Assembly: GCF_020085105.1 (NCBI RefSeq)
Contig: NC_058046.1
Location: 5,017,175 to 5,081,174 of the forward strand
Direction: 5' to 3'
Length of the DNA stretch: 64,000 nt
Source: Siniperca chuatsi
Lineage: Eukaryota; Chordata; Actinopteri; Centrarchiformes; Sinipercidae
Under the pieces are notes generated by a model that was not told where the DNA came from, searched no databases, and worked only from the letters and a program-made list of their open reading frames with translations. Positions within the stretch are counted from its first letter, which is position 1; each line of letters opens with the position of its first letter. The position numbers were made by a program, and so were the translations under genes. Below, one piece after another: positions 54,783 through 64,000 of this stretch.

Positions 54783-56999
54783 TAAGTGGTGAACTTAAAT
54801 ATTGGCTGGAACTTTTTTTCTTTTCAGCTTACCGGTCCTCGGCAGTTGAGCCAAAAAATAATTTGTTTTAGGTCCACAGTATACGAGGCATTATGCCTTC
54901 AAGGTGTTGTCTGTCTGTTCATCTGTCGGCACGTTATTGAGAATCAATAACTTGAAAACAATACATGGACTTTTACCATCTATCTGCAGACAAGATGATT
55001 TTGAACAAGCCTTTTTCGGACATGCTGGCTTCATCTATCTGTTAAATTGTTAGTTTTTCTTGGTTATAAGTTAATTGTATAATTAAAATGCTAATTACTG
55101 CCACCTAAGGAAAGTACTTTTATAAAATATCTGCTAATTAATGCACAGACTATTTATCAGCGTAAATGTATCACAGTGATTTTTAGTGTATAGGCAGCTC
55201 ATGTGCGTCTTGTTTATTTCACTGACGTTTCTGAGCTCAGCCTTGTTTGTACTGTAACAAGCTTAGTGTTGAATCTGTACATTGTGCGTGTCCTCCAGCA
55301 GCACGCAGGGCATTCCACAGCCTCTCACTGGTTTCCCACTAACACGTAAGCAGATCGGGTGGAAGCACAGCCTGGCGTCGGTTGGTACATCAGGCTTAGC
55401 GGCGCTCTGGGTCCACATCATCAGGCTGGTCATTCAGCCTTTGTGGACATATGGCAGAGGTCTCTCAATTAACACCTTAGTGAGACGACCCTTCTGTCCA
55501 CATGATCAAAGCTGGGCCTCCGCTGCTCAGATGTGTCACCCCCAGCCTCCACCTCCCTGTGATTATGACTCCCATCCCTCCGGTGTTTATTTAGAGAAAA
55601 TGACTTCCACTCCACTGCCCCGTCTGAGCGGGTTGCACGTCAAATCTGGCCCTGCTTTTCTTGCGGCTGTACAGTTTTTGTGGAATCCTTGTCGTGATGT
55701 TTTCTCTGTAATTTTATGTAGATGGGTGCTGAGTTGTAATTTTAAGTTTTGGTCAAACATCTGTGCATACTTCTGTCCCATTTGTGCTTCTCTTGCATGC
55801 CTTAGTGCTTAAAATACTGCCTTTTTGGCTGCATTAACTTGAGAAGATGAGTTTTTCTGTACCCGTCTGTACGCCCTGAAGAACGCTGTATAACCATGAA
55901 GTAACCACTCTCAGTTTTGAATGCGGAGGTGAAGGGAGTTGTTACAGCTGTTCAGGTCTTAATGAGTGGGATGAAGACCTACATGAGCCTCAGGGACTGC
56001 CCTGTTATTACAAGATCAAACCTACTTTGATTAGTAGATGCACTCAAACTAAATAATTAGAGCTACCCTGCAAAAAACAAACCTTATTGAGAGCTGTACC
56101 AAAGTACATATTTGAGAGCTAAATCTGTTTGGTGAGATATCAGATTAGATTAGACATCACACAAGTGTAGTCTCTATATGCATAAACCTGTAAAATCTAA
56201 AATAACAAGGTCGGCACAGTAGATTTCTAAATGGAGGAATTGTTGAATGTAATAAAAACAAAAAAGAAAAGTCAAGCTTCAGGCAATCCTCCTAAAAGAT
56301 TACCAAGGGTCTGGGGCAGCTGCCAGGCCAGCCCCACATTGTTTGCAAATTTGCTAGGAAGTCATTATTGGAGTGATCAAAGCTCTGGCAGAACTGCTTT
56401 CAAATCTTCTTTTTAAATCAGTGCTTGCTGGATTGAGAGGCTAAACAAGACTCTGAGATGGATTGGGAGGCTTTTGTTTTGGTTGGGTTTGGCTTTTTCA
56501 TGCACTCATTAATCACAAATATTAGGCTATATAGAATGCTCTAAGGCATATTGTACAAACCGTTAAGTGTTTACGGTTGATGTAAAGGTCAGATGTAGAT
56601 CTTTTTTTGAGTTGTGGCAATGTGTAAAGATCATCATTTTGAATGCTTGATCATTGGACATTGTTAACTTAGAAGAATCTGTCATTATTTTGGTTTCCCA
56701 TTGTTTTTTAATTGTCTCCCAGGTTGAAATAGAATAAAAATGTCTTGAATAGATACCACATGATGGCCGGTGTACTCTTTACCTCCATCAAATATTATTT
56801 TTAGGGATGTCAAGTGTTGTTCCCACGGATCCGAACCGGAGTCTTTTTAAAATGAATATTTTAGGAGGTTTAGATTGTACAGCTGCTCAGCCCACACTAT
56901 GTAAAAAGTAGTCTGAACATGCATGTTAACTAGTTCACAGCTAACATGTTCAGGGGGTTATATACCAGACTATTTCTTGGTCAGAACCAGCAGACACTC

Positions 57000-57280
57000 C
57001 AGCACCAGTTACTGGTCCCGGCCAAGAAATAGTGTGGCACATTATTAGATATAATGTGTTTAATTAGTGAGCTTTAGAGGTGCTGTTTGGCGGATTTTGT
57101 TAACGGTGAACAGAGCCAGGCTAGCTTTTTCCAGTCTTTATGCTAAGCTAAGTTAGCCGGCTGCTGGCGGTAGCATCATATTTAGCATACAGAAATGAGT
57201 GGTATCAATCTTCTCATCTAACTCTCGGTGAGAAACCGAATAAGTGTATTCCCCAAAATGTCGAACTTCTCCCTTAAACC
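57000..57280. mobile_element. palindromic MITE, right-half copy
   Basis: 'ccagtctttatgctaagcta', 'gagtggtatcaatcttctca' and 'ccccaaaatgtcgaacttct' repeat the right arm of the 17631 element. The left arm is missing or strongly decayed. Confidence 0.7.
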
Positions 57281-60200
57281 CTTTTTTTAATTTAGGTAAC
57301 AATATGGCCTTTCGGGGTTTCACCTTCAGGTCAAAGTTTATCAATTTTTTGCCGCACTAGTGGTAAGGATCTAAAAATAGCAAAGTAGTCTCTCAATTTG
57401 TCATCCACCCACAGGGCCCCTAATGTGGCTATAGACTAAGTATTATTTCTGCCACAGTTCACATTTCCCAGTGCATTAGGAAATGTTAGACGGCTGTTAA
57501 GATTGTTCAGACCAATTTAAGTGATCCTTAAAGATGTTGTAAGTGAAATATAGTGTAATACAATACCCAGCTTTCACTCTGGCTTGTTAAATAGCTCCGT
57601 TGCTCCTTATTGTCCAGAAATAGCTTGATGAGAGGAAGTTGTTGTCTTGCTGATGGTGGACATGATAACCTCTTTTGCCTTTTTAAGGCCTGTCGAGCTG
57701 AAGTCCCCATCAGTGGCATCTGGTGAGGTTGTGAACTGAGTTAATTGAAATTCTTGCATCACTTACCGTCACTAAGGAATTACAAAAGACCAAACGGACA
57801 CGTGTGCAAAACTCTAAGCTGACAAACTGTCACATTAAATATCACAATATGTTCATGTCCATTCTTGACTGAAATGTTCCCTCCTTGTGACCTGGCTAGG
57901 CTTTTGTCTATGTGAGGTCTAGTTGTTTAAACCATATGGAGAATTGTTAGATGATTCAGTCCTGCATGCTTCAACTTGTGTGAGATTTGTGTTCTGAGGA
58001 AAAGTGTCGCAGTGAGCATGAATGAGTGAAGGCATTTCTCTGGGATTAACCCCAGCTAAACCTTGAAGTGTGTTTCACAAAGATGTTTTGTTTCCTGGTA
58101 TGTTAATCCCTTTCTTTCATTCATGCCTCCTCTCAGTCATCATGTGCTCTCTATATCAGAGAGCTTTGACATTTGCCATTTGCAAATTAATTTAGTTTAA
58201 ATGAGTCGTGAATTGAGGATTTTTTTTTTTCCTGGTCTCGCAGCTGAATTACTGTTCATTCTTGAGCCATTTCCACAACGTTTGCATGCCTGATCCCTCA
58301 TTAATACCTACTGAGTTGTTTGGATAGTAAATAGATATAATTTTGACCAACCTTTCATAAACATTGCCTGGAAAACATTTTACTGAATCACTTTGACAGT
58401 TACACTTGGACCACACCTTTCTGACATGTGGTGTGTCCAACATGTTGCTTCCAGCTCAAACTGGATGTAATTTGTTTTTTTTTGTTTTGTTTTTTTTTGT
58501 TTTTTTGGGTTTTTTTTTTGGAGTTGTACAGACAAACAAACCTTTTGTTTATTAGTGATTTCTTATGAAGGAGGGTCAGTGTCAACATTGCTTGTAGGAC
58601 TGTAGTGGACATGACTTTCTGCTTTAGTCTTTCATGGTCTCTGCTAAAGCTTAATGGGCTGCTCCTGTGAATTAAATTAATTACAAACTGAAAAGATGCC
58701 CTGAAGAAAAGGCACGCTGCTTGACGAGGCTTGCTTTAAATTATTATTTTGATATTTGACCACAATGGAAGGAGTGGCAGGAAAAAAACACAATGTGGTG
58801 AGGCAGGGAACCACAAACACCTCAATTATCATAACTGCCTTACCCATGCTCCAAGGAAAATGCAGACGATTTTCACTTTTCTTCAGTGCTGAAAATGGCT
58901 CAACTATCACAAAGTAGAAGGCTCTGCTGATATACTGTTTTTAGTCAAGAGTAGAGGGGGAGTGCATGGATCGGCGGCGGTGTGTTTCGGCCTTAACACA
59001 GTAAACTTTGTACAGTAAACCAATAAAAGTTACAAATAAAAAGCACAAATACGCCAAAATACTTTAAACTTGAATCAAGAAGAATGAGGTTAAAACATGC
59101 AAAAAATGCAGCCTGTAAAACGTGATTTACATTTGTCTCCTGCCAGCATGTATACAGATATTTATGCATGAGAGATAAGCAAACACCAGCCGATTACACT
59201 GGCTCTAATCGGCACACATTCGATTTCTTATTCGTGAACTTCCTGTTGACCTTAGGTGACCCACCAGACCGTAAAAGCGTATGGTGCCGTTAGGTTTTCT
59301 GCTTGGCTTGTGGTTTTTACTGAGAGATGTGTGCATGAACAGACCCAATTAACAGCTAAAGAACACCTCCATTGTTGACCAGAAACCATACAAAAAAACA
59401 TAAAAGCCATACCATTGCACTGTTTTCCTTCATTACGATGAACACGGCAAGCGTCGATAATTCCTCTTACTTTGTTAGAGTTTAAACATGCAGTCACAGA
59501 GTTGTTTCATTGTGAACTACTCTGGCATTGTGGAAGAAATGTCACCGAATGCAACCGTATCGCTCTTTTATCTGTTTTTGAGTGAATTCCTATTAATAGT
59601 ACATACAATGTGGCTTTGACATGATGATCATTAAACACAAAAATGCTGTATAATTCACAAAGTGAGAGTCATGGACCAGCTGCTCATGTGATTGGAGTTG
59701 CTGCCTTGCTTGAAGGTATAGAGTATCCTCTCTCGATCTGCCATATTGGGCAGGGATTAAACCAGCAGTCATGTTGTTACTGCTCCATTTTTTTTCTAAC
59801 CACAAGACCACCACAATACTTGCAGCTCTCTTTATCTGTCTGTATATACCGAGCGACCTCAGTGGATCTGAAGGGCTGCAGAAATGATACAGATCTGCAA
59901 AACTTTCAACGTTTGTATTTACAAAACTGCCATGGCTGCCTCTGTCAGAAGGAAGTGTCAGTTTGTAGAAGCAGCTCACCCTCAGCTTCTCATTATCTCG
60001 TCAGAAATGCCTGTGAATGAAGGGCAAGTTGTCTGAGAAATGGAGGAGTGAAAAATCCCCGCCTGTTACTTGTACGTTAAGCAGGACAAGGCAGGTGCAA
60101 AGGGAATTCAGGCCTCAATTGATACTGTGATAATCCCTCAGCTATGCAGGCATGTACAGACTTTCCCTGTCAAGTTGAAGCATTCCACGAGAAGGCAGTC

Positions 60201-60427
60201 TGGGCAGTCCGATTCAATTTAGCCAGAACTCAACTCTTATCAGGAGAGCTATCCAGGCGTAACCAGGTGGCATGCTAGCCTTGTTTACCAAAAACCATAT
60301 TCTGTTTATGAAATGGTTTTCTTTTCCCCACAAGGCACACATTTAGTGAAACCATTTGGCTTCTTTTGTTAGTTTTACTAGGGAAAACTCACAACTTTAG
60401 GAAAAGAACGTCAGTATCCAGTAACCA

Positions 60428-60495
60428 GAATTGGCTTTATTGGCCAAGTATGTGTACACATACAAGGACCTTTCACTCTGGTTTTAAGTTGCCCT
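60428..60495 (-). mobile_element. LINE 3' tail fragment
   Basis: 'ggctttattggccaagtatg' + 'tgtacacatacaaggacctt' is the reverse complement of a frequent fish LINE tail. Confidence 0.5.
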
Positions 60496-61244
60496 CAATG
60501 TACATACACAGTTCAAAGAACAACTTACAGGAAGATAGACGTACAGCTAAAAACAATGACGACAAAGCTGAACAAAGATAGGAAAAAAAAATAAGCATAC
60601 AACTAGTAACACAAGTATGTGGGGAAAAAAATAGATGCATTTTATTGCTCATGAATTCAGCTTTTCATTGCTAAGACTGCAACTTTTGAAAGAAGAAATA
60701 ACAAAATCTCAGTCTCGCTTTAACCTGTCCATTATGCTTTCAGTCAAAAGGCTCAAAAGATGCAAGAGACAAAACAAATGAAATGTTGAGATGTACTAGA
60801 TTTCTGTGGAGAGAGTGCTCACGTGCTGCTGTTAGTCACTTTCAGTGGGTGGAAGTGTGTATACCATTTGATCCCATTCGTAGGTGAATCTATGGTGTCT
60901 TTTTAATGAAGAGAGTAGACACAGTTACTCCACTTAAAACCTCACTTCTAAGTATGCTGTCCCTCTGTGGGCTTGAAAAGGTGGATTTGAAAAGTTTTGT
61001 AATTTGCTTCTTCACAGAGAACAGAAGCTGTGGGCATCTTGGATTCATATCTGTCAAATCATGTCAGTCCTACAGGATGAAGGTAAAATGTAACAAAACA
61101 GCATTATAATGAAGTATTGTGGTGCTGCGGAGATGCCTTGGCCTACAAATCTTGTTCTCCAGATGTAAGAAAACATGTTTGTTTGGTACAGACCCCAGCA
61201 AATGTCACATAATCATCATTTTAATAATTTCTTCAGTGAAAATG

Positions 61245-61615
61245 AATCAATCATAATCTGTCAAAATAATCGCTATATGATTTTTATTATTTTTACCAAA
61301 TCATGCAGCCCTACTCAGTACAGGTAGTTATTACCGCTTCATTAAGTAGGTTTTGGTCTCTGTACAGGCACGATAACAACAAGCCTCCAGGAAGTCACTG
61401 TGTGAAATAGTTACAGCATATCCTAAACTAACTCCCCTAAAACCACAAATTGTCATTTTTACATTTCTTCTTATATGCAGGTTAAACAAACAAACAAGAT
61501 TTGACTTAATTAGTCCGCTTCATGCTAAACTCGACAAACACGCCCTGACTCTGGATTAATCGAGGAAATAACCGGCAGATTCATCGATATTGAAAATAAT
61601 TGTTAGTCTCAGCCT
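61245..61615. mobile_element. fragments of the 'gggctgcaactaac' MITE family
   Basis: 'ccaaatcatgcagccctact' (61298-61317) and 'gatattgaaaataattgtta' with 'gtctcagcc' (61585-61613) look like inverted ends of the 9925-type element. They are separated by unrelated sequence. Confidence 0.45.
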
Positions 61616-62035
61616 TAGTATTAATGCTCTTTTCCTGCCATGAAAAAAGGCCGCTGTTGAATTCTTTTCAATCCACTGTAAATCAAACTACAGCTGTGCC
61701 TTGAAGGCGGTGTGTTTCATTCTCAAAAGATAGATTTTGGGTGGAGCATCACTTTAATGAGAGTTAACTACTTTTACATGAAAATGTTGCCTTGTGCAGC
61801 TTTTTACCCGCAGGCTATTGGAAACGCCCCCAATTTCTCCACACTTCCATTATCCTCTACACCACAGAAAGAGCTGTTTAATTTGTCTCCTGCCAGGGAT
61901 GCCACTGTTTACGGCTGAGAGAACCCCAGAGCCTCGGCCCGCTAGTCACCAGGCTGCTCATATTACAGTCTCCCTCACTGGCTGGTATTGTCAGGTTACA
62001 TTGTGTGTGTGTTTGCTGTCTGATCGGCTGTGTTG

Positions 62036-62198
62036 TGATTGGCTCGTGCTCTGCCGTGTGAGACAGCGCTGGGTGACGTATCCGTGTTAATCCCTCATTT
62101 CTCTCTGGGATGTGTCTTCTCTGGTTGTACTGGGAGCTGTCTATGAGTTGCAGCTGAGGGAGATGCATTCACAAAATAACTTTTAAGACCTGGTGAAG
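62036..62198 (+). promoter_or_regulatory. possible alternative promoter and first exon
   Basis: An inverted CCAAT (gattggctcg, about 62037-62045) and a CRE half site TGACGTA (62074-62080) are followed ~120 nt later by the strong donor GAAG|GTGAGT (exon end 62198). No acceptor precedes the segment convincingly, so it looks more like a first exon than an internal one. No open frame that I can assign. Confidence 0.35.
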
Positions 62199-63639
62199 GT
62201 GAGTGCAAAATGTTACTTGGAGTTAGCAAGGCAAGTCTACAGTTGCTAATACAAACGTTGCATTGTTTTCTGTAGATGCCTTCATTTTTCGAGCTGCATA
62301 TTTGGATTCATATAACCTGCCGATGAACACCTTTTTGTTTTATTCATGTCCCCCCCCCATAGCTCAGTACCGCCACTGAATGCAGCATTGAACTCTTCTC
62401 TCCATGCAAAAGACAACTTCCAGAGAACACAGGAGAAATGCACTCATTGCGTCTAAATTATGTGCCATTATTTCTTCTTTCATAAGATTATCCGCTATAA
62501 ACACGGAACTTGCCTTTTTGTGCAGTTGTGACTCATACTAGCTTGTTAAATGGAAATGAAATTAAACTTTGTTGCTGTTATTATTGATCTGATTGCTGGA
62601 AGTGTAGTATGTTGGAAATACTGATGAGCCAGAGCTGCACAGTTGATATCTGTTAGGTAGATGGTGGGAACTGGTTTGAGGGTCAGGGCTTGGGGGTGAG
62701 GGGTGTCTGTTGTGTCTACAGCTGCTGCTCTACACATTCCCAGTGAAGATCCAGTCATTCTGATATCAAGGCTGGTTTGGGGCTCCACCTTTTTTAGTTG
62801 GGATGTGCAGCTGTGCAAAAATTAATATATTGTGGCCTTTTAACAAGACACTGGCTGATTTTACTTGTTTAAGGGTGCTTTGTATTGGGGGTGCTTTCAC
62901 ACCTTGTTTGTTGTGGTTCAGAAAAACTCGGGTGTGTTTGCCTCTTTGGTTCAGTGTGTTTGGGCTGGTGCGAAAGCTGTCAGTTGAGCTCTGGTTCTGA
63001 CAAAACAGCCAGCTAAGACCCACGTTTTCAGGTGGTCACTGTCTGTTCCCAAGCGAACTGTGGTGCTGTTCATTTGTGGTATGAAAGCAAAATGGACCAA
63101 CCACAGGATTATATGATAGTAGATATGTGATTTTAGTTTTAAACTACTATTCTTAACCCCCGTGTGACATTATGGTACAAGATGCCTCTGCTGTCAGTCA
63201 CCAGAAAATGATTTCACCACGTGGGTCCATGTACAGAGGATGATGCCAATCACGAAAACTAGTACTGAGTTACTGTCAGTCCATATGACTTCATGTGTTT
63301 ACCCCTTTAGGTTCGCTTGTAAAAAGTCAATGTGAAGACAAAACGGACCTACAGGTGTGAAAGTGACCTGTTTATCACTCAAGTAGTAAACCAAATGGCC
63401 CTGATGCACCCAGATGTCTTTAAAGAGCTAGCACCGACAAAGACAGATGCGTCGCCTCTCATCCTCTGTTAAAAGTTGCACTTTAACATACATGCACACG
63501 ACCAGCTGACCACTACTAACATGCCCATAGGTTCACAGGGCACATGCGTGAGAAGAACTAACTAGTCAGTCTTGTTGTAACAAGACTAACTTACACGAAA
63601 CAGCTATGCTTGTGGTTCTGTGAGGCAGTACTTCGGCAC

Positions 63640-63745
63640 AGCGGTGCTTTGAGCTAAATGCTAACGTCAGCGTGCCAAAATGCTTGCAGTGACAATGATA
63701 ACATGCCGATGCTAAGCAAGATGCTATGTTAGCATGGCTAAAATC
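63640..63745. repeat. 'ATGCTAACGTCAGC' dispersed repeat, copy 2
   Basis: 'aaatgctaacgtcagcgtgc' and 'atgctatgttagcatggcta' match the family at 14936-15140. Confidence 0.6.
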
Positions 63746-64000
63746 ATCACGGAAAGATGAACAAAAACTAGCCAACCAGTTTCAGGCCGCTGTGAATCTG
63801 ATAAAACAGTCTTGTTATAGTTTTTTGAAATTATTATTCTTTTATTGCAAAGTGGACAGCAGAGAGGTGACAATGTGGGGAGAGACAGAAACTGACATGC
63901 ATCAAATTTCATGTCTTAACACTTGGTCACTGCGACGCCCCTGAAAATATACACGACAACAAATTGCAACTGGCGCTGAAGTTCTGCTTTGCACTGGTGT

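Larger units (their letters stand above)
52916..64000 (+). other. probable large first intron, no coding exon recognised
   Basis: Eleven kilobases of AT-rich sequence without any segment resembling a known protein. Repeats recognised: 54570-54782, 57000-57280, 60428-60495, 61245-61615 and 63640-63745. A T-rich tract lies at about 58470-58520. The longest open stretch (55282-55812, 176 codons) has no recognisable domain and atypical composition for a gene. An alternative first exon candidate is at about 62100-62198. Confidence 0.5.

Noticed and set aside
55282-55812. 176-codon + strand open frame
   Set aside because: It has no recognisable domain or conserved motif and no convincing start context. 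It is an isolated frame in a probable intron, so it is left unannotated, though it would be worth a protein search.
59643-60020. 125-codon frame and its 128-codon antisense partner
   Set aside because: The overlapping opposite frames are both without family resemblance. There is no splice context and composition resembles the surrounding intron.

Overview
The window is vertebrate nuclear DNA, almost certainly from a ray-finned (teleost, probably percomorph-like) fish. It has compact multi-exon vertebrate genes with GT-AG introns, teleost-type interspersed repeats (hAT-like MITEs, LINE 3' tails ending in 'ggggatcaataaag'), and abundant CA/TG and TA microsatellites. No prokaryotic or viral gene system was seen.

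Layout. (1) 1-12.26 kb, + strand: the 3' half of dapk1 (death-associated protein kinase 1). Six exons encode the last ~709 residues (Roc GTPase C-terminal part, COR, death domain, Ser-rich tail), followed by a long 3' UTR with a poly(A) signal at 12243. (2) 12.3-20.6 kb: gene-free and dense in MITEs, with a LINE relic. (3) 20.7-27.15 kb, + strand: a complete cathepsin L gene (ctsl). It has a compact TATA/CCAAT/GC-box/E-box promoter, one non-coding exon and seven coding exons giving a 336-residue preproenzyme with intact catalytic residues. (4) 27.15-30.47 kb: intergenic repeats. (5) 30.5-49.96 kb, - strand: two tandem fructose-1,6-bisphosphatase genes with the same seven-exon structure. The muscle-type copy fbp2 (337 aa) lies downstream of the liver-type copy fbp1 (338 aa). 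(6) 50-52.6 kb: repeats, including a hAT-like MITE with a perfect 8-bp target duplication. (7) 52.6-64 kb, + strand: a GC-rich promoter and an apparently non-coding first exon ending at a strong donor (52915), followed by ~11 kb with no coding exon that I can recognise. A second promoter/first-exon candidate lies at 62.0-62.2 kb. Human gene order (FBP2-FBP1 divergent from AOPEP) makes aopep the first candidate for this gene, but no coding sequence here proves it.

Functionally the genes are unrelated: apoptosis/autophagy kinase, lysosomal protease, and gluconeogenic enzymes. The linkage joins neighbours of human 9q21.33 (DAPK1, CTSL) to neighbours of human 9q22.32 (FBP2, FBP1). The best leads for a second look are: complementary TG/CA repeats bracketing two dapk1 exons; three changes at known regulatory positions of the muscle FBPase; the CACGTG box in the ctsl promoter; the ~155-bp TA tract splitting a MITE inside ctsl; and the orphan first exon(s) at the right end. 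I found no convincing evidence of a wholly new biological system.
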